From contig NZ_CP007035.1 of assembly GCF_000243115.2 (NCBI RefSeq), positions 2,108,001 through 2,172,000 on the forward strand: a stretch of DNA of 64,000 nucleotides. The letters run 5' to 3'. The position numbers and the translations under genes are program-made. Below, one piece after another: positions 41,767 to 52,500 of the stretch. This DNA comes from Niabella soli DSM 19437 (GTDB taxonomy: Bacteria > Bacteroidota > Bacteroidia > Chitinophagales > Chitinophagaceae). A model generated the notes under the pieces. It was given only the letters and a program-made list of their open reading frames with translations, had not been told where the DNA came from and ran no database searches. The number at the start of each line of letters is the position of its first letter. Within the stretch, counting starts at the first letter, position 1.

Positions 41767-44748
41767 ATGAAATACCTGTTTTTATTAATAGCGATTGCAA
41801 GTCTTAACCAACTCCGGGCCCAGGACATAAAATACACCAACGGACATAACGAATGGAATGCCGATTCACTGGGCAACCACCGGGTGGTGGTAGCGTTTAC
41901 CGGCACCGGAAAATTTGCAAAAACAACGATAGAATGGCGCCGCCGGGATAAAAACCCCGACCAAAAAAGAATCATTGTGCAGGACGCAAAAACCGGTAAA
42001 AAAATATTGAACGTAAAAACAGAAAGTATCAGCAATAAAAACGGGACGTTCATTTTTGAACCCCTGTCCGGACAAGGTACTTACTATATCTATTATCTTG
42101 CTTCAAAAAATTCCGGTTCGCCCAATTATCCAACCGTACATTATTTGCAGCCGGAGCAAACTGCATCAAACGAATGGCTGGGTGCCATCCCGGAAGCCTT
42201 AAAGATCAATACTACGGTAAAAGAAATTGAATCCATCAACGCCTTCAACAGTTTCTACCCGATGGAGGTAATTGCCACCGGCGCAGAATCTGCGGCGCTC
42301 ATCAGAAAATACAAAAGAACCGATTATGTTGTATTTCCTGAAGACCGGCAATACCCGGTAAAAATGTTCGACCGTATTCCGTACCGATGGGTACAAAGAG
42401 GCGCCGTTACGCAATTCACCGGCAGTGCGTTGCGGGGCGAAAATTATGCGTTGCAACTGAACGTATATGCCTTGCAAAACCTGGAGCAACTGTCCGTCAG
42501 TTTTGCGGATCTGAAAGACGCCAAAGGCAATGTAATTGCCGCAAAAAATTTAAGCTGCATCAATACCGGTGGTACCGACTACAAAGGCAATCCGTTTACA
42601 AAAATCGTAAATGTCACCAAAGACAGCATACAACCCTTATGGTGCTTACTGGATGTACCGGCCACTGCAAAACCGGGTATTTATAAAGGAGCAGCAACCG
42701 TTAAAGCCGCTAATGCAGCGGTTACCGTTGTGCCCATACAACTGACGGTAGGCAACGCACTCGCAAAAAACGGCAATATCGCCGAGCCCTGGAAACAAAC
42801 CCGGTTAAAATGGCTGAACTCTACAATGGCACAGGAGAACACCGTCATCGCCCCTTATACGCCGCTGGTGTTAAAAGACAATACTATTGACCTGCTTGGC
42901 AGGAAAGTGGCGATTGCACCTTCGGGCTTTCCGGCGCAGATCAGCACCTTCTTTAACGAAGAAATGACCGGGCTGCAGAGCGCGCCCAACCTCCTTTTGA
43001 CAGAACCGATCCATTTTCATTTTTTTGGTGCCGATGGAAAAGAGCTGAAACTAACCGATGGGCCGCTCACTTATACCAGACAAACACCGGGAACGATTGA
43101 ATGGAACAACGTAAATAAAAATGATAAGATCCAGATGGACCTGCATGCTTCACTGGAATTCGATGGGTTCCTCTCCTACACTGTAAAGATCACGGCCTTG
43201 CAGGATATCGATTTTAAAAACATAACCCTGCATATCCCCTTTACAAAAGAATCATCCAAATACCTGATGGGACTGGGCGAAAAAGGGGAACTGCGCCCGG
43301 ATAGCCTGGCCTGGAAATGGAACGTAGCGCAAAAAAACCAGGACGCCGTTTGGGTGGGCGCCGTAAACGCAGGCTTGCAATACACCTTACGTGATGAAAA
43401 ATACATCCGGCCGCTGAACACCAATTTCTATTTACAGAAACCGTTATTGTTGCCCACCTCATGGGGTAACGGCGATAAAGGCGGTATCACCATCGCCCAA
43501 AAAGGAAAATCGATCCTCGCCGATAATTATTCGGGTGAACGGCATATGAAAAAGGGCGACACCCTGTATTATAATTTCAACCTACTGATAACGCCGTTCC
43601 ATACCATCAATACCGATTTCCAGTGGGCGACACGGTTTTATCATAAATACGACAGCATCCAGAAAATAAAAAATATCGGGGCCACTATTATCAATATCCA
43701 TCACGGAACAGCGATCAACCCCTGGATCAATTATCCGTTCATTGAATGGCAAAAAATGAAAAGCTATATCGACCAGGCACATCAGAACGGACTGAAAGTA
43801 AAAATTTATAATACCGTAAGAGAATTATCCGATCATGCCTATGAATTGTTTCCTTTAAGAAGTCTGGGCCATGAAGTATATTCCACCGGTAAGGGTGGCG
43901 GCTTCAGTTGGCTGCAGGAGCATGTGGATACAGATTATATTGCCGCCTGGTTTGTGCCCGAAGTAAAAGATGCTGCTATCATTAACAGTGGTATGAGCCG
44001 CTGGCATAATTATTATGTAGAAGGCATGAATTGGCTGACCCAAAATGTGGGCATTGACGGCATTTACCTGGATGATGTTGCCTTTGACCGCATTACCATG
44101 AAACGGATCAAGAGAGTATTAACGGCGGATGGTCATCCGGGTATTATTGATCTGCATTCCGCCAATCAGTTTAATAAACGTGATGGTTTTATTAATAGCG
44201 CTAATCTGTATATGGAGCACTTTCCCTACCTGAATCGTTTATGGTTTGGCGAATATTTCGATTACGAAAATAATAGTCCGGCTTTCTTTTTAACGGAGGT
44301 AAGCGGCATCCCCTTTGGGCTGATGGGCGAAATGCTGCAGGACGGCGGTAACGCCTGGCGGGGCATGGTCTACGGCATGACCTGCAGGATCCCCTGGACC
44401 GAAAATGCAGATCCCACGGGCATCTGGAAACTCTGGGATCAATTTGGCATGCAGGGCACAAAAATGGTGGGCTACTGGGTAAGCAATCCGCCGGTAAAAA
44501 CAGACAATGAAAAAATAAAAGCCACTACTTATAAAAAAGAAGGAAAAGCGTTGGTATCCATCGGAAGCTGGAATGAAACCGACACCGATGTTTCACTGCT
44601 CATCGACTGGAAACAACTGGGCATTGACCCGGCTAAGGCCACCATCACCGCTCCTGCTGTAAAGAACTTCCAGGAGGCACGAAACTTTAAAGTAGGGGAA
44701 AAGATTCCGGTGCAAAAGAATAAGGGTTGGTTGCTGGTGATACAATAA
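41767..44748 (+). CDS. Secreted glycoside-hydrolase-like protein
   Basis: A 993-residue protein with a signal peptide (MKYLFLLIAIASLNQLRAQ). The N-terminal ~500 residues are beta-rich modules (an LEFDGFLSYTVKIT-type sandwich). The C-terminal half holds a TIM-barrel-like domain: KIYNTVRELSDHAYELF, GIDGIYLDDVAFDRITMKR, and HFPYLNRLWFGEYFDYENNS, with acidic residues at strand ends (DDVAFD, EYFDYE) suited to catalysis. This layout resembles DUF6067/GH123-N type proteins of Bacteroidota; the exact CAZy family is uncertain. It is a single gene, divergent from the LytTR sensor, not linked to a SusCD pair. Confidence 0.72.
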   Translation: MKYLFLLIAIASLNQLRAQDIKYTNGHNEWNADSLGNHRVVVAFTGTGKFAKTTIEWRRRDKNPDQKRIIVQDAKTGKKILNVKTESISNKNGTFIFEPLSGQGTYYIYYLASKNSGSPNYPTVHYLQPEQTASNEWLGAIPEALKINTTVKEIESINAFNSFYPMEVIATGAESAALIRKYKRTDYVVFPEDRQYPVKMFDRIPYRWVQRGAVTQFTGSALRGENYALQLNVYALQNLEQLSVSFADLKDAKGNVIAAKNLSCINTGGTDYKGNPFTKIVNVTKDSIQPLWCLLDVPATAKPGIYKGAATVKAANAAVTVVPIQLTVGNALAKNGNIAEPWKQTRLKWLNSTMAQENTVIAPYTPLVLKDNTIDLLGRKVAIAPSGFPAQISTFFNEEMTGLQSAPNLLLTEPIHFHFFGADGKELKLTDGPLTYTRQTPGTIEWNNVNKNDKIQMDLHASLEFDGFLSYTVKITALQDIDFKNITLHIPFTKESSKYLMGLGEKGELRPDSLAWKWNVAQKNQDAVWVGAVNAGLQYTLRDEKYIRPLNTNFYLQKPLLLPTSWGNGDKGGITIAQKGKSILADNYSGERHMKKGDTLYYNFNLLITPFHTINTDFQWATRFYHKYDSIQKIKNIGATIINIHHGTAINPWINYPFIEWQKMKSYIDQAHQNGLKVKIYNTVRELSDHAYELFPLRSLGHEVYSTGKGGGFSWLQEHVDTDYIAAWFVPEVKDAAIINSGMSRWHNYYVEGMNWLTQNVGIDGIYLDDVAFDRITMKRIKRVLTADGHPGIIDLHSANQFNKRDGFINSANLYMEHFPYLNRLWFGEYFDYENNSPAFFLTEVSGIPFGLMGEMLQDGGNAWRGMVYGMTCRIPWTENADPTGIWKLWDQFGMQGTKMVGYWVSNPPVKTDNEKIKATTYKKEGKALVSIGSWNETDTDVSLLIDWKQLGIDPAKATITAPAVKNFQEARNFKVGEKIPVQKNKGWLLVIQ

Positions 44749-44774
44749 TAGAAATCGTCTAAACTTTCAGATCC

Positions 44775-44866
44775 CTTTGCATTTCCCGCAGATCACCGCA
44801 GATTTTCGCAGAAAATCAACCTGCGGATATCAACGGCGTATTAAATCTGCCTAAAATCAGCGGGAA
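44775..44866. repeat. CGCAGAT-type inverted repeat
   Basis: CCCGCAGATCACCGCAGATT and TTCGCAGAAAATCAACCTGCGG, closed by ATCAGCGGG near 44857, pair as a long imperfect hairpin (inner stem GATTTTC/GAAAATC). It belongs to the same family as the repeats at 63108-63276. It lies between the convergent glycoside-hydrolase-like and TonB receptor genes. Confidence 0.5.
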
Positions 44867-44976
44867 AACCAGGTTCATATTGTTTCTATAAAAATTTAAA
44901 CAATTTTATATAATAAACCATTAAGTTTTTTTCTTAATAGCTTTGGGCTACATTGAAAAATTTAAGATCGCCATCG

Positions 44977-47394
44977 CTATCTCGCCCTGTTTTTTTCATC
45001 AAATTGTATTTCCTTGTCGTAAGATCTTACTTTTTTTCTGCCAAAATTATAGGAGACACTTAAACGCACTCCCCGACTGTCATAGTAATTATTTGCAGTT
45101 TGAATATACCGGTCATAATATAATATTGACCGGGTCACCAATGTTTTAAAAATATCTTCGGCTACCGCATTTACAAATAAAGTGTTGTTCAGCAGGCTCC
45201 ACTTCACGCCTGCCGTAAGATTCGCAAGACCATGAGAAGAAATATTAAATTTTTTAGCGGGAAGAATATGACTAAAGTTGACCAATAGCGAAAAGCTCCT
45301 GTTTTTATTTAAGACCAGCGTATTATTTATGTTATAGGAAGAAACAATACCATTTACCGGTCTTACTTCCGGCGCTGATGAAGCCGTTGCAACATAGGAA
45401 CCCGAACCAGCAATATAAGACTCCCACCATCTACGCAACATAAGGTTCAGACTAAGATTAATTCCCACATTATACTGTGTGTAAAAATTAGCCCAAATCA
45501 CTTCGCGCACTCCTTTATTCACCAGCGTTATGCGGCTAAACCCATTACTTGTTTTTTGTCCGTAGAGCCTGGCAGAGAACCTGTTTTTAAACAGATAGGC
45601 CAATTCAAGGTTCTCGTTATAAGAAGGCCTCAGAAATGGATTCCCCGTATAATAAGAATATAAATTTGAATACCATCTAAAAGGATTCAGCGAAGTAAAC
45701 CCAGGCCTGTTAATTCGTCGGGCGTAACTAATATTATAAACATGATTTTTCAACTTATACTGGATATAAATTGTCGGGAAAAAATTCCCGTAGTTATATT
45801 TATTTCGTTGATTTAATGTACGAGAATAAGCATCTATTGAAGAGTACTCATACCGAAGACCGGCCTTTGCGGACCATTTAGGGTTTATTTGCTTATCAAA
45901 ACTGGCATATAAAGCCCAATTACCTTCATTATACAAAAAAATATTGCTTCGGCTTTGATCAATTGAATAAACTGAATCAGCGTAATTTAAATATTGCAGA
46001 TCTGATTGATTCCTGAACCATGTATAGGATGCTCCTAATTCAGTATTGATCCATTTAGAGGGCAATTCCAGGTCGGCTTTTCCGGACCACACCTGGTATC
46101 TTGGAGCAGCAGTATTGCGGACTGTATCAGCGGCCGGCCTTACGTTGAATGCCGTTTGAAAATCAGTTGTTCTATCCGGATCGTTATAGAAATAATTGAC
46201 TCCAATATTTAATTTTTTACCAAGAGTATCCAATCCCACGTCATAATAGAGGTTAGCCGTCTGGCTGAGCGTAATACTATTTTGTTGAGAAGGCGTCGTT
46301 AAAATAGAATCTGTATTGTTATTAACCACATAAACAGAACTGTTCTTTTCGGATATAGTACCATAATTTTTGTTTGCATCATATATAAATCCAATATTTG
46401 ACTTAGACGCAAGCTTATAATTGAGCGAGACACCGCCGCTTAAACCATAATCTCTATCCTTTCTATTTGAAGTACTAAAAATGGAGCTATCCCCAATAAT
46501 ATTAATTATTTCCCGGGCCATCCGCTTCCTGTCGTATTCTGAAGCATGATAAGACATGTTGAGCTTTTTTGATTGATAATTTAGGCGAATGCTATTTGAG
46601 TATCCGGGGTAGGTCACTTGCTGATAAGAAGAGGACAAATTTCCGCTCCAGCCCAAAGCCTGATTCTTTTTGAGTACTATATTCAACAAACCACTATTGC
46701 CTTCCGCCTCATACTTTGATGGCGGCATTGTGATAACCTCTACTTTTTCAACATCCTCTGACCGGAAGGACTTTAAATAATTCGCTAATTCATTTCCACT
46801 TAAATAAACGGGCCGTTCGTTAATCATAACCCTCACACCACCTTTCCCTTGCAAATTAATCGATGATTCGTCGGGACTTACTTGCACCAACGGAACGTTT
46901 TTAAGCATTTCCAGCATATTCATTCCCTGAGACGCTATAGATTGACCAACATTGAATATCGTCCTATCTAGCTTACGTTCAATCAAAGGCTTCCTGGCGT
47001 TCACCGTTACCGCTTGTAATGTGCGGCTTAAATTTACAAGGGTCGTACCTAAAATAATGTCTTCAGCCTGAACCTGTACGGATGTATCAAGAATACCCCT
47101 TCCAAAATATTCTATCAACAATCGATAGTCACCTTCCGAAACAGAAAATCCATACCAGCCATTTTCGTCTGTGCGTACCTGATCAATTATCAAGCTGTCC
47201 TTAGGTTCCCGATTAATTGCCTTTAAAACAATAGTTACATACGGCACTCCCTTATGATCGCTGCTATCAACAACCTTTCCAGCAATTTTAAACTGTGCAA
47301 AGAGCCCGGTCAAAGGGAAAAAACTAAATATAAAAATCAGCAAAAGGATAACTATTTCCTGTCGCGGGACGGAGGGTTTGACAGCATTCGTCAT
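44977..47394 (-). CDS. TonB-dependent outer-membrane beta-barrel receptor
   Basis: An 805-residue receptor. A signal peptide (to about 33, ending GLFAQ) is followed by a CarboxypepD_reg-like domain (36-125: KIAGKVVDSSDHKGVPYVTI), a plug (about 128-245 with MLEMLKNVPLVQV and GVRVMINERPVYLSG) and a barrel of the outer-membrane beta-barrel_3 type, ending in a Lys/Arg-rich tail (FGRKKVRSYDKEIQ). It has no SusD partner. By hand count it is about 35-38% G+C, clearly below the flanking genes, and a repeat island lies immediately upstream, so it may be acquired. The ligand is unknown. Confidence 0.85.
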   Translation of the reverse strand: MTNAVKPSVPRQEIVILLLIFIFSFFPLTGLFAQFKIAGKVVDSSDHKGVPYVTIVLKAINREPKDSLIIDQVRTDENGWYGFSVSEGDYRLLIEYFGRGILDTSVQVQAEDIILGTTLVNLSRTLQAVTVNARKPLIERKLDRTIFNVGQSIASQGMNMLEMLKNVPLVQVSPDESSINLQGKGGVRVMINERPVYLSGNELANYLKSFRSEDVEKVEVITMPPSKYEAEGNSGLLNIVLKKNQALGWSGNLSSSYQQVTYPGYSNSIRLNYQSKKLNMSYHASEYDRKRMAREIINIIGDSSIFSTSNRKDRDYGLSGGVSLNYKLASKSNIGFIYDANKNYGTISEKNSSVYVVNNNTDSILTTPSQQNSITLSQTANLYYDVGLDTLGKKLNIGVNYFYNDPDRTTDFQTAFNVRPAADTVRNTAAPRYQVWSGKADLELPSKWINTELGASYTWFRNQSDLQYLNYADSVYSIDQSRSNIFLYNEGNWALYASFDKQINPKWSAKAGLRYEYSSIDAYSRTLNQRNKYNYGNFFPTIYIQYKLKNHVYNISYARRINRPGFTSLNPFRWYSNLYSYYTGNPFLRPSYNENLELAYLFKNRFSARLYGQKTSNGFSRITLVNKGVREVIWANFYTQYNVGINLSLNLMLRRWWESYIAGSGSYVATASSAPEVRPVNGIVSSYNINNTLVLNKNRSFSLLVNFSHILPAKKFNISSHGLANLTAGVKWSLLNNTLFVNAVAEDIFKTLVTRSILYYDRYIQTANNYYDSRGVRLSVSYNFGRKKVRSYDKEIQFDEKNRAR

Positions 47395-47545
47395 AAAATT
47401 TTCAATAGCGTTTAGTAGTTAGACAGATTCGCTTTTCATTATTATATGTAAATGCTGAAAATGGTAAAATGTTACATTCAGGCAGGGAGTTTTTTTATAT
47501 TATGCCTCCTTTCTCCTGCTCCATAGGAGCTGCGGATGGGCAACT

Positions 47546-48014
47546 TATAATAAACCGGTATCCATTTTATTAAAATACTTGTAATGCTGATTGACTGATG
47601 GGGTATTGTTGCAGGATCAACTTATAGGCCGGACCGATGGCTCTCTGCTTTTAGTTGCACGCTTTTAACAAGAAACTAAAGTTCCTTGTTAACCCATTAA
47701 ACCGAGGCTACGCCTCTTCAATCTTCACCGGCTGGAAGGATCTGCCGGCACAATACTATTTTTATATTATAGAAAGCCAGCGGTCCGCCCGGATGAACCG
47801 TTCGGACGGGCTTGCGTTCCTCAGGTAACTTCGGAATTTATTCCGAAGTAATGAGCCAAATATAGGAGATTGAGTGCCATCGGCACGATCCATTTCGAAA
47901 GCAACGCCAGGCCTGCTATTGCTCTTAGCTAACGAGCACCCCGCCTGCTCTGATCACAATGAAGGAGAATCCATAAGTCCATTATGATAATTTTGATACC
48001 GGTTCATTATTATA
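47546..48014. mobile_element. MITE-like non-coding repeat, copy 3 (full)
   Basis: It starts TATAATAAACCGGTATCC and ends GATACCGGTTCATTATTATA, inverted to each other. It is nearly identical to 4137-4578 over most of its length, plus a ~30-bp extra segment (GATCTGCCGGCACAATACTA) which copy 2 also has. A perfect 10-bp stem ACTTCGGAATTTATTCCGAAGT (near 47829) is present; in copy 1 it carries mismatches. No ORF. Confidence 0.65.
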
Positions 48015-48058
48015 AACGGATGTTTTGAGGTTGACCCAAAAGCCCCCATTGTCATGCC

Positions 48059-48242
48059 TCCCGATAGCCATCGCATGTGCGTCAAGATAAAGAACACAAT
48101 TCAGGCGCTGTAAGCGTCGCGTGTTTATAGTATTCATGATCATCTACGCAACGCATCGGCTCTCCCGCCTCAGCGGGACCGCGTAAACAGCCCGAACAAA
48201 TACCATTGCGATTGCTATAAACACAACGTGCTCGCAACGGGC
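48059..48242. repeat. Paired inverted REP-like element, copy 2
   Basis: CGATAGCCATCGCATGTGCG, AGGCGCTGTAAGCG and CGTGTTTATAG (to about 48140) face CTATAAACACAACGTGCTCGC (near 48216). It is the reverse of the element at 29940-30190, with one added block (CGGCTCTCCCGCCTCAGCGGGA, near 48161-48186) between the halves. Confidence 0.6.
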
Positions 48243-48323
48243 TTTTTGGTCAGCCCACGGGTGATAATATTGCCGGCAAACAGTGCCAGGTCGTTTTTAT
48301 CAGCTCGCATAGTTGTAAGTCAA

Positions 48324-48357
48324 AAAGCGCTATAAGATTCTAATCTTACAGCGCTTT
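48324..48357 (-). terminator. Terminator of the RND efflux operon
   Basis: AAAGCGCTATAAGATT (48324-48339) and AATCTTACAGCGCTTT (48342-48357) form a 15-bp stem with one mismatch and a 2-nt loop. On the minus strand it ends in a T-rich TTTTTGACTT. It lies 21 bp after the adaptor stop codon. Confidence 0.8.
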
Positions 48358-48377
48358 CATATTTTCATTGGTTCAGC

Positions 48378-49457
48378 CTACCCCTTTACTGGTATGCCCT
48401 CTTCAATTTCATCATTCGCATGGGCAATTACTTTTTCTCCGGGCTGCAATTTTCCAAATACTTCAATATTGCCGTTTCCTTCATTACCGGTGCTTACATC
48501 CACCTTTACTGTTTTCCCGTTTCTTATTGCCAGCACATATTTCCGTTCGGTGGAAGTAACCACGGCTGCCCTGGGCACCTGCATACTATTAGCGCTACCC
48601 GGCGCATCCACCGCCACATCCGCATACATGCCCGGCGACAACAGGTGCTCTTTATTGGGAACATCTATTTCAATGCGTTCGCTCCGCAATCTTGGATCTA
48701 CGTTCATCGATTTACGGCTGATCCTGCCCGTTAATTTTTTGCCCGGCAGGGAGCTTACAGAAAAGCTGATGGTGTCTTTATTATCCAGTGCGGGCGCAAT
48801 GGTTTCCGGCACGTCGATCTGTAATCGCAGGTGATCCACCTCCTTAAGTTCCAACATCGGGATGTCCTTTACCGATGCGCTTACAAGGGCTCCCACGCTC
48901 ACGCTTCTTTGCGTAATAACGCCTGAAAAAGGCGCGCGCACTCTTAAATACGAAAGCATGGTCTGCTGCATCTGCCAGTTGTTTTTTCTGGCTTTGCTCA
49001 GGGCAAGCGCTGAAGTTACTTTTGTTTTTGAAGTGGAAAGGTCCATCGGGGAAACAGCCCCTTCCGTTTGCGCCGCCTCCTGCAGGCGGTTGTACCGCTC
49101 CTGGTCGATACTGAAGGAAGCTTTTGATTGTTCGAATTCTTCTTTTGCCTGCAAAGAGGCCTGCTCCAGCTCCGGTGCATCCAGCGTCATCAACAGATCA
49201 CCCGTGTGCACTTTTGAGCCAATATCTACCAACACCGTTTTTACATACCCATTTACTTTGGGAAAAATACTTACTTCCTGGTAGGCGGCCAACTGTGCGG
49301 GCAATTTTAGCCGGGTAGCAATGCCACCTGTGGTTACCGTGCCTACTGCATATTGTTCCATTGTTTGTTTTATCACTTTTTTTTGTTTTTTTTCTGCATT
49401 GGCCGAGCAAGACACCAACGCCAGTACGACGGCCGCATATAGTAAAGAATATTTCAT
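48378..49457 (-). CDS. RND efflux periplasmic adaptor (lipoprotein)
   Basis: A 359-residue membrane-fusion protein. A lipobox LALVSCSAN puts a lipidated Cys at residue 17. The HlyD-type core has the split biotinyl-lipoyl domain (VNGYVKTVLVDIGSKVHTGD and VRAPFSGVITQRSVSVGALV) flanking a coiled hairpin (about 95-150), then a beta-barrel and a C-terminal EVFGKLQPGEKVIAHANDE segment. It links the inner-membrane pump to the TolC-type channel. It is last of four genes; the ATG at 49457 is chosen because it starts the lipoprotein signal. Confidence 0.93.
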   Translation of the reverse strand: MKYSLLYAAVVLALVSCSANAEKKQKKVIKQTMEQYAVGTVTTGGIATRLKLPAQLAAYQEVSIFPKVNGYVKTVLVDIGSKVHTGDLLMTLDAPELEQASLQAKEEFEQSKASFSIDQERYNRLQEAAQTEGAVSPMDLSTSKTKVTSALALSKARKNNWQMQQTMLSYLRVRAPFSGVITQRSVSVGALVSASVKDIPMLELKEVDHLRLQIDVPETIAPALDNKDTISFSVSSLPGKKLTGRISRKSMNVDPRLRSERIEIDVPNKEHLLSPGMYADVAVDAPGSANSMQVPRAAVVTSTERKYVLAIRNGKTVKVDVSTGNEGNGNIEVFGKLQPGEKVIAHANDEIEEGIPVKG

Positions 49458-49502
49458 GTAGCTGTTTTTATTTGATTTTACGTATATCATTTATAAACTT
49501 TT

Positions 49503-52500
49503 TTAAACTTCAGATTGGCCAAAAACCACCTCGTCCTCCGGTAATAATGAAGGAGTCTGATAGGATACTTTTTCCTGCAACCAGGCATATACCAAAGGCA
49601 CTATATACAAGGCTGCGATGGTTGAGGCAATGATACCGCCGATCACTGCCCGGCCCAGCGGAGCCGACTGATCGCCTGCCTCCCCCAATCCGCTTGCCAT
49701 GGGGATCATCCCTGCAATCATGGCAAAACTCGTCATCAATATGGGGCGCATCCGGATGCTTGCCGCCATGGTAGCCGCTTTGTATGGATCATGGTATTCG
49801 TGTCTTAACGATTCCGCGTTGGTTACGATCAGGATCGCATTGGCTACCGAAACACCCACCGACATAATGATACCCATATAAGACTGCAGGTTGAGCGTGG
49901 CCCCGGTGGCCAGTAATAACAACATTGCGCCCATCAATACCGAGGGCACGGTAGACAGGGTTGCCACCGCCAGCCGGAACGACTGAAAGTTGGCGGTCAG
50001 CAACAGCAGGATCACCACAATGGCCACCAGCAGCCCGTTCTGCAGCGAGCTAAGGGTTTCCGTAAGCAGGGACGACATCCCTTTAATTTCCGCTACCAAC
50101 CCTTTGGGCGGCGTGCCCATTTCCTTTATTGCTTTATTAACCGCATCCGCCGCGGAACCCAGATCCTTTTTGTAGATATTAGCGCTTACCGTTAGAAACC
50201 TCCTGGGGCCGGAACGATCGTACTCTCCCGGAAGCGGCACTACAGAAAAAGTAGCTATATCCGAAAGCACCGGCCGTGATTGCCCATGTATCAGCGGTAT
50301 GGATTTGAGTTGTTCCAGGGAATTCATCAGGTATTCCGGCACTTCTACCTGCACCTGGTAGGTGTAGGCCACTTTGGGATCCAGCCACTGGATCTTTTCG
50401 GTAAACCGGCTGGAGGAAGTGGCATCGGTTATACTGCGGGAAACATCATTAATGCTCAATCCCATCTGCGCCAGTGTTAGCCGGTCGATATTGATCTGCA
50501 CCGTTGGAAAGTGCAGCGGCTGCACGATCGCAACATCCCGCAGGAAGGATACCTGTTTTAGTTTATCCACCAACTGCTCAGAATACTTTTTGATATTATC
50601 AAAATTTTTCCCTGCCACACGTACTTCAATCGGTGTAGAAGCACCCTGCGCCATGATCTTCTCCGTCAGTTCTATCGGTTCAAAAGAGATATGCACTTCG
50701 GGATAATCCTTTTCTATAACCTTGCGTAATTTATCTTTCAGATCGTCAAGATCCGTTTTATAATCTTCATTTAAATTCAACTGCAGCACCGCTTCGTGCG
50801 TGCCGCTGTTAAATACATAAAGATTGCTGGTTCCATAACTGCTGGGGATCAGTCCCACATAGGCAGAGCTGATCGCTACATTTCCCCCGGTTGTAGAATC
50901 AATAAGCGCCAGTATCGCTTTAACCGTACGCTCTGTTTTTTCCAGCCGGGTACCATCCGGTTCTTTTATGCGCACCTGCAATTCACCGTTATTGGTCTTG
51001 GGCAACAGGTCTTTTCCAATCACGCTAAAGCAAAGTCCTACTACCAGCAGCGTTCCCGCAAGGTATATCCATACAATCTTTTTCCTTTTGGGCATTGCTT
51101 TACCAATGCGTTTCTGGAATTTTATTTTGATCCGCTCAAAGAAACTGTTCTCTTCGGGGTGGGCTTCATCCTCCTGCTCATGCAGGGTCACCTGCCTGTT
51201 TTCCGCTGCATCCAGCGCCAGGCCTGCATGTGCATGTTCTTTATTATGGTGATATTGAAATTTTTCCGCTTTTAACAACCAGTTGGAAATAACCGGCACC
51301 AATGTTTGCGCTGCCACGTAGGACACAATCATCGCAAATCCTATTGATAAGGAAAGCGGTAGGAACATCGCCTTTGGCACCCCACTCATCACAAAAGAAG
51401 GAGCAAATACCGCCAGGATACAAAGCAGGATCAGTAGCAGCGGAAACGATATTTCCACACAGGCATCCAGGATGGCCTGTCGTTTCGGTTTGCCCATCTC
51501 CAGGTGCTGGTGAATATTTTCGATCGTAACCGTTGCCTGGTCCACCAGTATCCCTATGGCCAATGCCAGTCCGCTCAAAGTCATAATATTCACGGTTTGC
51601 CCCATCATATTTAAAAACAGCACGGCTCCCAATACCGAAACGGGGATCGTAATGATCACCACCAGGCTGCTGCGCCAGTCCCGCAGAAATAACAATACCA
51701 TCAGCCCCGTCAACAGCGCACCCAACGCACCCTCTGTCATCAGGCTTTTGACGGAGTTCATTACAAACACCGACTGATCAAAAGCATAACTGATATCCAT
51801 GTCATCCGGCAACAGGCTCTTCATTTCAGGGATTGTCTTTTTCAGTGTTTGTACCACCGACCAGGTAGAGGCATCCGCTGTTTTTACCACGGGTATATAC
51901 ACCGAACGCTTGCCGTTGATCAGCGCATAATCCACCGTTACATCAGCCGCATCCGATACCGTCGCCACCTGGTTCATAAACACCGTATTGGTGCCATTGG
52001 TAATAACCGGTATCTTTTGAAATGCTTCCACATTATTTTCCAGCGTATTTACTGTTGTTACATACATCAGGCTATCCACGCGCAGGTTGCCCGAAGGGCT
52101 CATGGCATTATTTTTTGTGATAGCGGCAACGATCTGATCGGGAGAGACATTGTACTGGCGCAGTTTCCCGGGGTCTACGTTTACGACGATGGAACGCGAA
52201 TTGGCGCCAAAGGGTGGCGGCGCCGATAATCCTGGGATCGTAGCAAACATAGGCCGCACCCGGGTTACGGCCAGGTCGTAAATTTCCTTCAGCGATTTTG
52301 TTTTACTGCTGAATACCAGTTCCCCTACCGGCAGCGAAGAGGCATCAAAGCGGATCACCTGCGGCGGCAAAGCCCCCGGGGGGAAGAATTTTGAGGCGCG
52401 GTTCACCTGGAGGGCCACCTGGGCAGAGGCCTCCGCCATATTCGTTCCTTCATAAAAGGATAGTTTAATAAGGGTAAGCCCCTGGATATTTTTACTTTCT

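Larger units (their letters stand above)
47395..48377. other. Long repeat-filled intergenic region
   Basis: A 983-bp gap without a credible gene. Its left 150 bp should hold the TonB-receptor promoter. It then contains the MITE-like copy (47546-48014), the paired REP-like element (48059-48242) and the efflux-operon terminator (48324-48357). The two REP/MITE elements are separated by ~45 bp. Confidence 0.65.

Noticed and set aside
44977-47394. SusC of a polysaccharide utilisation locus with the glycoside hydrolase at 41767
   Set aside because: There is no SusD gene, the receptor is convergent with the hydrolase, and its domain layout is the outer-membrane beta-barrel_3 type rather than SusC.
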